Of a DNA stretch of 64,000 nucleotides, positions 37,776 through 49,498 are shown one piece after another. Under the pieces are notes generated by a model. It had not been told where the DNA came from and searched no databases. It saw only the letters and a list, made by a program, of their open reading frames with translations. Position numbers and translations under genes: made by a program. This stretch comes from Galbula dea (taxonomy: Eukaryota; Chordata; Aves; Piciformes; Galbulidae), in the NCBI GenBank assembly GCA_013399015.1, contig VWZX01005643.1, positions 167,711-231,710 on the forward strand. The letters run 5' to 3'. The first letter of the stretch is position 1. Each line of letters begins with the position of its first letter.

Positions 37776-39126
37776 GTGACAATGATTAAGGAAAAAAAGC
37801 TGCCCCAGCAAGGACTGAAATAAGAAGCACACTGCTTAAAAATGTATGTATATACTGCACGTGCTAAGTTGAACTGAACTGAAAGTTACTGAGAACAAAT
37901 AAAACATCTATATTTCATTAAAAAAGGGTATATAAACAGGAATATGAATATAAGGCAGTAACACTCAATCACTGAAGGATTGTGTGAATACATAGCTATA
38001 AATATACTACACACACAAGGTCACACGGAGGACAAATTTCCCTGACTAAGAGGTGGAGCAAAACACAGCCAACAATCTCATTCACCATCTGCTTACAAGA
38101 CAAGATGATTAAAATAACAAGAATTTTTTACTCTGCATAATCAGAAACCATTAATTAGCTTCAGCATAAGATCTTCTAGCAGACTTCTTGGGTGACAGTT
38201 TATGCAAGATGAGCACCTTCTATGTCTGAAAATATTCCACTTTATCAACCAAGACTAACTCATTTGAGCTACATATAGAACAAACACAGTTAACATTTGC
38301 AGACAAGCAGGGGTTTATGTAATTTTAGCTTTCTTCAGAGAGATCCAAGAAACTTCTTTCTATTTAAAAGAAATGCAAAAGTTCAGGAAGAGCAGAGAAG
38401 GAAAACATGTAACATCCAGAAAATCAGTCAACTAGCTGACCCAAAAAGACAACCATGTCCAGGGAGATTCCACAAGTGCTGTTCTGTAGAATACAGCTGC
38501 ATTTTAACAGCTGAAATTTAAATCAGCTGTAGTCATAACTGTAAAAACTAATAAGAAGCAGCAATTAAGAAAATATGTTTGTGTTCAAAACATAACTTCC
38601 AGTTTTTCCCTCCTAAAAACCAAGATTCTCAGCAGCTGTTCACAGAGCATATATCAGTCTTCAGCTGGACAGTCAGTTACAATCTTCAATGTGGTACTGC
38701 TTACAATATTTTATTCTCAGTAATAGTGATAAGGGCATTTAAAAAGGCAATCTCACTTTCTATATTTTTTTCCTTACTCATGCTTCTTATCAAAATGATT
38801 TTATGTGGCAATTTGAATTCAATTCAGAATGCATAAACATCAGTATTTGTATTCATAAGTGATGCATTAGTGAAGTATTTATACTTCTGTACTTCGATTT
38901 CATCATGTCTTTCAAGATGTTTTTACTAGGGCTGCTCAATCCCTGTGTAGATAATAAAAGGAGTACATTGAAGTAAACTAATGTGAATTTAGACTCCTAT
39001 ATGCAGCTCAATAAAGACTCCAAGCTTTATTTCACATCTGAGCAGAGGGGAATTGAACTTCATGTTTTGATGAAAGGAAGCTGTAAGACACTGGCACAGC
39101 TTACTTAAGGCACATTTTAAGGATAT
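37776..39126 (-). other. MED23: U12-type AT-AC intron of MED23
   Basis: The intron begins ATATCCTTAA, matching the AT-AC class of minor-spliceosome donors. It ends with TTTTCCTTAATCATTGTCAC. The TTCCTTAAT part matches the U12 branch-point consensus and lies about 10 nt from the terminal AC, within the usual U12 spacing. There is no usable GT donor or polypyrimidine-AG acceptor that would keep the conserved LVDTMAGK junction. The remaining ~1.3 kb is AT-rich with no repeat that I could name. Confidence 0.9.
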
Positions 39127-39363
39127 TGTCTACTAGTCTTCCAATGAGCTTGCAATAGTAAGCATCATCAGGAATCCATGGGTTCTCCTCTCGGGCATTC
39201 ATGGCACATTTGAGGTAAGTATCACTCAGACACCAGCCCAGAGGGCGATTATCTTTGAGGGAGCCAATTATGGCATGAACAAGTTTCCTCTTGAGGTTTG
39301 TGCGCTCCCTGAGATGCAGCTCATAGTAGTGCAGGGTGTTGTAGAGGTAAGTCACCGGGCGGT
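39127..39363 (-). CDS. MED23: MED23 exon (visible exon 16), before an AT-AC intron
   Basis: Fragment residues 800-879, reading DRPVTYLYNTLHYYELHLRE and ending CKLIGRLVD plus one base. The acceptor is TTGGCAG followed by AC. The exon ends GTAGACA|ATATCCTTAA, which is a U12-type AT donor rather than GT. Reading straight on would give an unrelated NILKMCLK tail and a stop. Splicing at the AT restores the conserved LVDTMAGK. Confidence 0.96.
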
Positions 39364-40120
39364 CTGCCAAGAGGAATGGGAAACCAGAGGTAACTTAGTC
39401 AGCAGTAACATCACTATGGTGGCAAACAGAAAATTAACCCAAGAGTTCTACAAGCTTAAGTTGGATGTATTTAAGAACAGCACATATGCCATTGATTCAT
39501 GAGCTTTATTTCACTGTGCTGAGTGTACTTGTATACGTACTTTAACCTGTGCAAAAAGGTAGAAGAGGAGCAAAGAGTCAGCATTATTAACAGTCCACAT
39601 CTTAGTGAGAATACTAACACATTTTTAAGTAAACCATTTAAATCATCTTTTTGTATAAGAGGTATTAAATAGGAAGAATTCAGGTATGAACTCAAAGTAA
39701 AGAAAGACTATTACAAAATGCCTAGGTATAACATAGCAATGACAGCTATATAAAAACATGAAAGTGTGGAAAAAAATCAGGTTAAATTATTTGCATCTTA
39801 AACTGCTTTTCAGCTGTTTCAGTCTTGGTAATAGAAAGTTTGTTAGGACACAGGTCCTCATATTTACTACTAGAAGGGTGTCAAAGGTAAAGGTGTGAAG
39901 GAAGCATGAACTAGCAAGAGCTACCTTAATAAAGGCAAGTTCACACTTAGTAGGCTGAAATTCACTAAACAGGGATTGTACTTGTCTGTGGGAATGCACA
40001 CAGAGCTTACAGAACAGGAAAGGATTAAACACTGCCTTGCTAGTTGGTGAGAAGTATGAAGGAGATGAAGAGCAGAATGATGGCAACAGGAAGAGAAGTC
40101 TGTAGTCACAGATAACTTAC

Positions 40121-40337
40121 CATGGAATTTGTATAAACCTCCCAGGTGATCCAATAAAGTTTCCAGTGATTTGGACACTGGAAGCAGTTCCAGGAATCTA
40201 TGGATTACGATGTCAAACACTGGCAGAAAGCGCAGGCAGACATTCCCAAAATAAATTGGTAGGTATTGGGGTTGGATCTGAACTGGGGGATTGACTTGCT
40301 CTGCCAAGCCTTCAAAATACAGCTTTTCAGGGTATTT
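40121..40337 (-). CDS. MED23: MED23 exon (visible exon 15)
   Basis: Fragment residues 728-800, starting KYPEKLYFEGLAEQ and continuing NVCLRFLPVFDIVIHRFLEL, ending GGLYKFH plus one base of Asp. The acceptor is CATCCAG before AAA TAC and the donor G|GTAAGT. Confidence 0.97.
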
Positions 40338-41582
40338 CTGGATGGAAAGAAATCCAACAAAATCAAAAGCTCTTTTCTTAAAAGCAGTGCATTAAACATA
40401 CAGCATCTACATTGCTTTAAAAAAAAAAAGACACTTCCTAACCTCATTATCACACAAGAATGCAGTAAGATGATTTCCCTCTAAAGCTTACTAAAGAAAA
40501 TTCAACTCTGAGTGAAATTATTCACTTATTATGGCTAGTAGATATCAACTTCTTCAGGAAAAAAACAAACCAAAATGTTTCACCACAGCTCAGAGCAGGA
40601 AACATCCCAAAGCAAAGCTGAAAGCAGCCAGTGCTTATGTGTTCCCTGTCAAATATTTTAAGAGAAAACCTAGGGGAAATCAGCACTACTGACTTTCTAC
40701 AACATACACTGAATCAGAGAAAACTTAGAAATAACATGTCTGTAATAACTCCCTGGGAAAGAACTGGAATGTATTCAAATACCAGAGGAGTACAGCTGAA
40801 GGCTTAACTTACACTGCTTTACCTGTAATGGAAATCTCTGTGCGCCAGACTGGGTCAAGGAACTGTGCAGCTATGTCAGACCACTTCCCAGGCTAATATA
40901 ATTTGCTTCCCTGCTACCCTTACACTTTCAGACACTGTTAAAGACCCTGTATGACTAATGCAGAGTGCTAATGCAGACCAAACAGCTTCTGGATCAGAAG
41001 TAGGCTGTATTTGTCTAGCTACATTAGAGTATCAAGTTCCTATCAGTGTTGATTTACACTCCACTGGTATTTCCTTTTCTAGTCAGCAAAAGCCATTATG
41101 TCTACAGCAGCATTAAAATCTCAGCAATCCCCTTCCCTACCATATCATGTTCTTGCCACACAGGAGATGGAAAAAGCTTTAATAATTAGGAGGAAAATTT
41201 AGGTTTAACTGTTGTTATTAGTCATAAAACACCAGAAGGAAACACCCTCTCCCTGATACACAAAAACTCTGCTCTATAATTCTCAGTAAAACCAAGATTT
41301 CAAAAGGATTGGATTTAGATGAGCAAGAATGAATCTCCAAGCAACTCTTCAGTTGCTTCTATCTTTGAATATCACTTCAGTATCATTTGAATGTTATTAC
41401 ATAAAGGATAGTGATTTGTTGTTGCTGTTAATTTATCAGTACTAGCCCAGATAAATTACAACTTACTGAGTAACTCCAAACACTGACAGAGCTGTCCTGT
41501 AATTCACAGGACAAAAGACTTCTTGGCCAATCTCAACTCCACAGAAAGCATTACAATAAAAGAATTGTATTAGCTTGGATAC

Positions 41583-41753
41583 CTTGTGATAACTCATATG
41601 CTTAGTATGCCAATCATTCTGCAGCCAGTGCTCTGGAGAATTCTCCTTCACAAAATCACTCACTCTGTTTCTGAAATCATTAGGCTTCAGCAGGAGTAAC
41701 TGAATTATGAAGTAGCAGACTTGAGCTTCGTTTCCTTCATGGCTACGCATGGC
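41583..41753 (-). CDS. MED23: MED23 exon (visible exon 14)
   Basis: A 57-codon phase-0 exon, fragment residues 671-727, starting AMRSHEGNEAQVCYFIIQLL and ending WHTKHMSYHK. The acceptor is GTTTAAG, the third AAG-type acceptor in this gene. The donor is AAG|GTATCC, which resembles the U12 GT-type start but lacks the following TT, so I read it as an ordinary U2 site. Confidence 0.97.
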
Positions 41754-42691
41754 CTTAAACAGAAAGGATCAGAGAATATGGAGTTACAGCTGAGGCTGCT
41801 GTCTGCTTTACAAGCCCTAAATAAGGGCTAGCAAATTCAGCTGCACACAAATTCACATGGAACATAAGGTCTCTCAACTGCATTTTGCAGGTGCAGACAC
41901 AGAACACAGGCAGGTGCAATCATTTCCTCTTAAAAGTACCCATCACATTCTTTATTCCATAGGCAGAAAGTCTTAGCAACTCTAGGGACAGCACATTCTC
42001 CAAGTAATCTAGTTCTCTTTCTGCTGTCAGGTCTCTTCTTGAAAATAAGTAATTAATGATAGTGAAGTTAAGTTGCTTCAAACTTCTGGCCACTCTGACT
42101 TGTCTGGACTTGAGTTTGAAAACAGAACTAAAATCCAAACCACCAGATTTACATTAGGATGAGATTTTTAAATGCAAGGAAAGGATAATTACTGAAGGAC
42201 AATTTAATTCTCTCTAGGCAAGGTCTGCTTTATTTTGTAGGATGAACTGGAAAGATAAGAGAATGTAATTTCCTTTTCTGATGAAGCAGGCTGAATTCTA
42301 AGCAAAGACAGAATACAATAACGGGTACAAGATGTTCTATTTTCTTCTGAGTCACAGTTTGCCATACCCCCTCTACCTGCAGGCTGCAGAAATAATTGCA
42401 TAGCTCTGCAGTCAGACACCAAATGCACCCAATAACAACATTTGATAATACCAATTCAATAGCTGCCATTAAATAACCATGAAAAGCTTACCCTGAAGAT
42501 GCAGACAACTGTCAGACTTCAAGTTCTATGTTACTTACAGCAGGTATCTATTATTTTACTTGATTATTGGGTTAGCAAACAGTCACCATTTAAAATCAAT
42601 GCATGTTTAAAACAATTACTCCCACAATTGTGATTCAGAAAGCAGACTCTGTGTGAAGAACTGGCACCTTATTTCCTAAGGCAATGCTTAC

Positions 42692-42872
42692 CAAACACAG
42701 TATCAACCTATCCAGTGTTACTATGTTGTATTTCCACACCATGTCGTTGAGAATTTCAATACATTTATTGAGCTGCTGGCCTCCTGCAGAGGTAGAGAAT
42801 TCATACACCAAGAAATCTGCAAATGTCCTGACATGTGCCACCAGAGCTCTGGCCCCAATTCTTTCTAAGACT
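42692..42872 (-). CDS. MED23: MED23 exon (visible exon 13)
   Basis: Fragment residues 610-670, starting VLERIGARALVAHVRTFADF after a split Arg codon and ending IVTLDRLILCL. The acceptor is CTGCTAG followed by A. The donor is TTG|GTAAGC in phase 0. It is identical to the mammalian segment as I recall it. Confidence 0.97.
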
Positions 42873-43504
42873 CTAGCAGGGAAAAAGAAAAACAAATGAA
42901 CACCCGAAGTGAAAAACAAACCCCAAACCTCCCTTTCTTGCAAGAATGCTCACAGATTAAAGAAAGCAACAACTGTTACTGTTCTTAATACATTTTAACT
43001 GGTCTACTACATAAGACTTAGTGGGGTTTAATACAACTGTCTTTAAAAAAGAAAAAAAAAGATGACAAAAACCTTCTCTTTATTATATGAGCTGATAAAA
43101 AGCCCAAACCAAAGATACAACCACCTTAAAGCAAAGGAATTGCAAAGCCTAGATACTAATAAGAAGAAACCCTTTAAGTTCATCAATTCTTTTGCATATT
43201 ATTCTGCCCAGAACTCATGCTTTAGTTATGTATTTTTAGTCCTACACCTCTTAGGACAATCTTCTGCAACTCTAATCTTCCTGCAGTATGCATTTTAATA
43301 TAACCATAGCATTAATATACTGGCATTTCCTCACTGCACAGGAGTAACACATGCTATCATACATATTAATTGTGTCAACAGACCCTAACAAGGACTGAAA
43401 AGAATCTACTTTTCACTACTGGAGCTGATGCTGTTACTATTGAGAATAACTGAAACAATTGTAGGAGTACTACTTCTGTAGTAATTTCCATTTAATGCAA
43501 CATT

Positions 43505-43540
43505 TGGGGTTTGGGGTTTTGGGGTTTTTTGGGGGGTTTT
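43505..43540 (+). repeat. GGGGTTTT tract, quadruplex-forming pattern
   Basis: Four G runs of 4, 4, 4 and 6 bases separated by T-only loops of 3-6 bases, inside a MED23 intron. The G-rich strand is the template strand for MED23 transcription. It resembles telomere-like repeats but has only four units and is not TTAGGG. Confidence 0.9.
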
Positions 43541-43887
43541 TGTTATTTTCTAAATTGCCCTTTACTCATGTATAAAAGCTAAGTAAATACATGCTTTGTA
43601 TTTTCTGTTTACTGTTTCAGACTGCCTGAAACACTGTCATTACAAATAAATTGCTTAATTCAAACACTTCATATCCTTGTTTCTTACCAGGGAGAATATT
43701 CACTGCACATCACTTTGTGGTGTAACCATAAATTATGATGCTATGCTTGCTAAAATCTAGCTCCATTCCTTTTCTCCATCACAAGTACAAACCAGCACCA
43801 ACTGATCTGTCCATGCACAAGGCCTACGCCCTCAGAACTGGGACTACTGCTGCAGTAACTCTGCAATAGCCGATCTTCTAAGCTCAC

Positions 43888-44093
43888 CTGTAGCCAATCT
43901 GATTTATGTGATCAGTCTCTAACAACATCTTCCACAGGAGACAAAGGAAGAGTGGGGGTGACCCTTGTTTAGAGAAGTGGGTGATGATATCATTCTCATT
44001 GTTCATAGACTTCCACTTGCGGTATTCTTCTTCCACGTTCTTCTTCAGGTTGAAACGGCTTTCCTGAGGCACGTTATTCTGCTTGAAGAATAC
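43888..44093 (-). CDS. MED23: MED23 exon (visible exon 12)
   Basis: Fragment residues 542-610, including VFFKQNNVPQESRFNLKKNV, then EEEYRKWKSMNNENDIITHF and ending HINQIGY plus two bases of Arg. The acceptor is TTTCAG and the donor AG|GTGAGC. A charged, probably exposed stretch (KKNVEEEYRKWK) precedes the helical LLWKMLLE segment. Confidence 0.97.
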
Positions 44094-44570
44094 CTGAAAT
44101 AAAGCAGGTTTTGCTGTGACTGAGAGCCTAGAATAAAACATCTGACCAGGCAAACTTTAGCCTGACTTAGCACCTTCTGAGTTCCTACTTCTCTGCACAA
44201 TACAAACCTACTTGGAAGGATTGTTGCTTCACCGTGACACTGCAGTGACTGCTTTGTCACCAACAAGGCTACACAACAAATAGTCAGGAGAAAAAAAGGC
44301 TTCTTCAAATTTTTTGGATTTTAAAAGATCTGATTTACCTTCCACTGAAATTACTAGTTGGCCCAACTTGGCCCCAGAATACTCCAGGAGAAGCTAATGC
44401 ACTTCTGAACAAAAATGGCAAGCTTACAATCATGCATCATCCTTTAGGGACTTGAGATTAACTTAGTCTGAACAAGAGGATCTCACCAACCAGCAAAAGG
44501 CAAAGGATCTTGTTAAGAGAGACAATTCTCTGTATTTCCCATTATAAAATCATCAGTGTGAAACTATTAC

Positions 44571-44695
44571 CTGCAGAGGAGCTGGGAAACAGCTTAGCGT
44601 GTGTGATGCCCAGTTATGGGGAGTGAAACTCATGATAGTCTGCAATATATCCTTGCACCAAGTTCCCTGAATTGAATCAGAGCCTGTGAAAAAGT
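44571..44695 (-). CDS. MED23: MED23 exon (visible exon 11)
   Basis: Fragment residues 500-541, reading DFFTGSDSIQGTWCKDILQT and ending LSCFPAPLQ. The acceptor is TTCTAG followed by AC, and the donor CAG|GTAATA in phase 0. Confidence 0.97.
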
Positions 44696-45788
44696 CTAGA
44701 AAATGGAATGATATTAGCACTTCACACACACAAACCATTTCTTATTGGTATTCCTTTTGTAGACATACACATCAAGGCTTTGCTAGTTCAGTCTGGTTTC
44801 CTTTTTGGCCAACTTCTCCCATCCTCTTTCTCTGTATCTTATTTACTCCAAAGAACAACTGGATATTACCTTTATGTTGCTAACAATAAGAAAATTATTT
44901 GTAGATTTGGAGCTACATATAAAGCAATCATATTTTAAGATTTTACATTTAATTTCCTGTAATGACAGTAAGAGAAGCTTTTGCTGATTAACTGATTAGA
45001 GGAAGATAATGATGATGAAACCACCAGGTTCCATTTTATATCACTTTAAAAAGGCTGCTCAGAAGTACCTTTCCCAATTAAGCTGTAGAAATAAAGCACA
45101 AGCCTCATCCCCCCAACCTCAGTGCTGATGGAACATTAAGGGTTGAGCAAAGGAACTCCCTAGCACAAAGAAGCCCTTTCCCTTGCATATCACATCCCCA
45201 GAGTTTTTGTGAAATCAGTTGTTCTAACTCTCCAGTGAGTCTCCAGATTAAAACCATCAAAAAGGAGATAGAGAAAACATCCTCCTCAAAGCTAAAAAAA
45301 ACCCTGACCCATGCATTGTACACTGTTAAAACTCTGAAATACATAATAAAAGCTTTCCCCTCTCCCTCTCCCAAGAAAGCAAATCCAGAATACACACTAT
45401 TTTTTCTTAAAGGCAAGCTGTAGAGTGAGTGGCTTCCACATATCAATGTGAACATTCCATGTCTTTTCAAAATGGCACATAAGAGTAATCAAAACAAACA
45501 TTGAAATGTAAAATAATGAAACTGAAAATAAGACAGTAAAAAAACCCCAAAACTAAACCCAAAATCCTAGTCACACTACATACTCTATACAAAAGAAAAC
45601 CTTTAAACAATGTCTGCTTTCACTACTGCTTTAACAATAGCATTTTGCTTAAAAACAAGTAGGTGGAAATTAAAATTATACTACTTTTTTTTCCAAAACC
45701 AGAAGTGTATAGGATATGACTGAGTTATTTCCAGGCTGTTCTGTTAGACAGATTTCAGTTAGGAGATATCTCACAGTACTGCTATTAC

Positions 45789-45952
45789 CTGTCACATGTG
45801 TTGCCCTTGCCAGAGTTAAGATCAAAGCCCTGTTGAGTTCTTCTGATTCTGCTGAAAGAACTGTTTTGGGATCACTGAGGAATCGTGTGAACTGTGGTTG
45901 GACTTCTGAGCTGCCTAAAGCTGTGATTAGCCTTAGAGCAGTACTCTCAACA
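45789..45952 (-). CDS. MED23: MED23 exon (visible exon 10)
   Basis: Fragment residues 445-500, including VESTALRLITALGSSEVQPQ and LNRALILTLARATHVT. The acceptor is CTTTCAG followed by T, completing Cys. The donor is G|GTAATA, leaving one base of Asp. Confidence 0.97.
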
Positions 45953-47573
45953 CTGAAAGAGGGAAACAGTCCAGTTAGGAAATACTGTGCTTCTAAGATT
46001 CCAAAACCACCCATTTCCCCTTCATTTTCTCCTTCAAATCATACAAAAACAGTTGTTTTGAAAGTGATGTTCTTAACCTTCTGGAAAGGGTTGCTTTTTC
46101 CACTGTTTAATAAACTTGGAATCAACTACTTAAGTACTTCATTTCCAACTAAAGCTCTCAAAAGTCAATAATGAAACTTTCAGATGCACAGCACCTGAAA
46201 GTCTCAAGTCTCTGCAATTTAGAGCCTCCTCCTTTTGTTATCTATTGAACATCTTCATCTAAACAAGGATACACAGATAAAAATATGTAAAGAGAGAATA
46301 AAAAGACATGAATAATGCATGGAAAGTTTCAAAGCTAACTGTCACCTTGAAGGAGACAGCACTAACTTGTCCTCCTAAGTACTGCTTTTGACTAAAAGCA
46401 CTTTATTTCCCCATGCTATAGTTGGAAGCATTTTTCACATCAGGTATTTTGAAGTAATTTAAAAGACTTTTATAACATTGTGTCTTTGAAATGCCAAAGC
46501 CATAATTTAGTTTACTCCAATCTAATTGCATGCAGCGTGTATCAAATGTGACTGATTAACATCATCCTATTTCACAGGCCAAGACAACAAAATAAGGTTT
46601 AGGTGAATAAAAAGAGCAAGACCTTGAATTTAAGGAGAAACTTGTCTTCACTTGCTCCCTTTATTCCTGAGAAAGGATAAGTAATTGAGCAATTTCAATT
46701 TGGACTAAAATTACTGTGTAGTTAGACTTTGTTACTATGAACTGATGATAATAATGAGCTTGCTCTGTCTCACTCACATATCATCATCTACTCCAAGTGT
46801 AACTCATCACCCTTTTCTCCAAATTTTCTGTAACAGATCCCAGGTTCTACATACAAACTGAATCTCATACCCTTCCACTTCTTGAACAGCAAGTTAAACT
46901 GAAAGCTTTTCCCTAGAATTACCTGCCTATCAATTCTAGAGCTTATTTAATCAGCTTCTCCATCTTTTTTGGATCCAAATTAGCCACTGTTTTCTGCATG
47001 GCTTACAGTGATACAATACACATCACTCGGGTTCACATACAGCCACCATAGCTTTGAGCCAACTCCTTTACAGCTGCAGGATGAGTTACACTATTTCTCT
47101 GAACTGACTGAAAATTAACTTTGCTAAAGAACTAAGTGGATCCAACTTAACTCTTGTAGTGGAAATAAAACATCCTCTCCATGAGGAAGCAACCACAGTC
47201 CCACTGGCAGACCAGCCAATCGCTGTGACTGCAAATAGCAGGCACTGCCCTTTATCTCCACTGCAAGCAGCTTGACACTTGTCTGACATGTCCTGACATG
47301 ACAGTTCTGGTCCACATTGCTGTGTTTTGGCTTGTGACACTGCTGCCATGGCTGTGCAAGAGGCTGCCCCCATACACCTCTGCAGAGTACTATTACCAAC
47401 ATCTAACTGTATTTCTAAAATGTGACTTGCTGAGATACCAGAAAACAATTGAGCCATGGAACTAAGACTGGGAAGTACTTATGTCCCATTTAAAACAGAG
47501 TTCTCACACAGCTTTCAACAGATGATGAAGGAGGAATTTGAAATTATGGTTAAACATGATAACCATCACTCAC
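45953..47573 (-). other. MED23: MED23 intron with a long open frame
   Basis: Intron between visible exons 9 and 10. Most is AT-rich. Positions 47086-47457 are more GC-rich and carry a 123-codon open frame in the sense direction with several cysteines and no recognised relatives. It is reported as a curiosity, not as a gene. Confidence 0.75.
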
Positions 47574-47748
47574 CACAAATGAAGCTGGTTCTGATTAGTC
47601 TGTGGCACAGCAGCCAAAGAGTGAAGATGGCTGAGCAGCTGGACTCTGTAGTGAGGTTGGATGTGATGCATCCGATAGCTAAACATTTCCAGCAGAGTAT
47701 GCAAAATTCCCCATGCATGAGACTTGAACACTGTTGGCAGGAGCTGAC
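47574..47748 (-). CDS. MED23: MED23 exon (visible exon 9)
   Basis: Fragment residues 387-445, reading SQLLPTVFKSHAWGILHTLL, then EMFSYRMHHIQPHYRVQLL and ending NQNQLHL plus two bases of Cys. It was found by translating the minus strand codon by codon. The acceptor is ATAAG followed by GT, an AAG-type 3' splice site inferred from frame and homology; a competing CAG lies four bases further in but would break the frame. The donor is TG|GTGAGT. Confidence 0.94.
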
Positions 47749-48280
47749 CTTATGAAAAAAAGAGTTTATAAAGTAAGTTTTGCAAGTGATTACACTTTCA
47801 AATACAACTACAGAATACACTCTGGCTAGATGGTTACATTGAGCTGCAAGTCAAGACACTGTACTGCCTCCAAAGAGTGTGTGTGCAAGCGCTGTCTGAA
47901 GATGCTGTAAATGTGTAGAGCTCAACAATCTTTTGAATGAACACATACAGTAAACATGCAAATTATTTTAGTGAGTGCAGTTAAATATTATTTGCATCTA
48001 ATTAACTGTGTTTACCATTCTCCATTAAGCATATTTTTGCACAATGCAGTGCAACTGGGAAGGTCCTGATCAAACAAGTGATGGCATGAAGTGACAGCAG
48101 CATTCCTCTGAAACTGACTGCAGCAGTATGATAACTATTACAATTTTTATTAAGATAATACTTACAAATATTCAACATGCTGCACCATTAGATTTTCATT
48201 TTTACTATGGTCTCTAGCTGCCAAGAAAAGAAAATGCTACTGTACAAAAGGAAAGGAAAATAGAAAGTTTTCTTTCTTAC

Positions 48281-48423
48281 TGATAAAGCCTTTGATGCCC
48301 AAGGACTCTATTTCCATATAGACCAACAGGCGACTATAGGTTTCCACAAGAGCAGGAGCCAAGGCCACACTAGACTTTGCATGAGCCAACTTAATTACCC
48401 TTGTAGCTATACTATGAATCAGA
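48281..48423 (-). CDS. MED23: MED23 exon (visible exon 8)
   Basis: Fragment residues 339-387, including SLIHSIATRVIKLAHAKSSV and ending ESLGIKGFI plus one base of Ser. The acceptor is TTCCTCAG and the donor A|GTAAGA. Confidence 0.97.
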
Positions 48424-48594
48424 CTGAGGAAAAAGAGAAAATATTTGTCAATCAAACATAAGGACTTGAAAGTTAAGAAATTTATTAAGTAAACAGATCC
48501 ATATATACATCCAAACACAGGAAAGGTTTCCTGATGATAGTTAGTTACATACAAGTTTACAGGTTAAAGAATAAAAGCTAGCTGCATACCGTAC

Positions 48595-48840
48595 CTCATT
48601 TTAGCATGAACTGTGAGTGAGTCCAAGAGGTTCATTGGCAATGGGGTAACAGACCCTGATGCCATGCAATTAGTCCCTGGAAGGGAGATCCTCATGTTGC
48701 CATTTCCATAAATAGTCTCTACTAGTACACCCATGGGCAAAGTGAAACACTCAGAATTGGTTGAATAAGCATTGCACAATAAAGCAATCTTGTAGTCATT
48801 CATCTGTAAGCTTTTGTTTCTTAAACTCTGTTGCAAAAAC
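48595..48840 (-). CDS. MED23: MED23 exon (visible exon 7)
   Basis: The longest exon in the window (246 nt), fragment residues 257-339. It contains FLQQSLRNKSLQMNDYKIAL, YSTNSECFTLPMG and LDSLTVHAKM. The acceptor is CACACAG followed by G (completing Glu), and the donor is AG|GTACGG, leaving a split Ser codon. An intron of only 171 bp follows. Confidence 0.97.
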
Positions 48841-49352
48841 CTGTGTGCCAAAGAGATTAAACATCAAGTAGAAAGTAAAAAAGCAGAAGATTACACAGCC
48901 AAAAAACCATTGTGAAATAGTAGAAACCCTAAAATATTTGTTAATTACACCACATCAAAATGACTACCTCTCATGACACAGTTTCACTGCTTTAACTGTT
49001 TTCCTATACCAAAGTTAACAACTCAGGAAAAAAATACACTTAAACAACCTTTCTGAACAAAATTTGACCCCAGTGTATTTCTTACTCACACCTTCCAAAC
49101 CACAGCATAATAAAATAGTCAATTTGCTTTCAGATCCTCCCATAGTAAAAAAGATTTATTAGTCTTAGATGTAATGCATTATTTCTGTTTGCTGTATGAC
49201 AGCCTGTTTTGACTTTGACCTCTTAGTCTTGCTTCGTTCCTTTGATAACCCTTTTAAAGCATCCCTTCACACATTCTAAATACAGACTTGGAATTTCTTA
49301 TTCTATCTAGAGATAACCCAAAAGATAGAAAAAACAACACCATCAAACTTAC

Positions 49353-49498
49353 TCATGGTGAAGTTTAAGAGAATGAGGAATTGGAATCTGTAACTTGGAG
49401 TTGTCACTATGGGCCTTCCGATTCAGGTGAATCCAAATACAGGTCATTGCAAAAGCATGAGTTGACTGTGGTTTGTTGATATCAGGTACAGGAATACA
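49353..49498 (-). CDS. MED23: MED23 exon (visible exon 6)
   Basis: Fragment residues 209-257, starting CIPVPDINKPQSTHAFAMTC and ending HSLKLHH plus two bases of Glu. The acceptor is TCTTCAG and the donor GA|GTAAGT. The first residue is Cys (TGT) where the mammalian protein, as I remember it, has Tyr, a one-base difference at the splice junction. Confidence 0.96.

Noticed and set aside
39101..39126. In-frame extension NILKMCLK after visible exon 16 as true coding sequence
   Set aside because: It runs to a stop at once and replaces the conserved TMAGKSPG continuation found at 37775. The sequence is the U12 donor.
41577..41582. Second U12 intron starting GTATCC after visible exon 14
   Set aside because: U12 GT-type donors need GTATCCTT and here it is GTATCCAA. 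The acceptor side has an ordinary pyrimidine tract and CAG with no TTCCTTAAC-like branch site.
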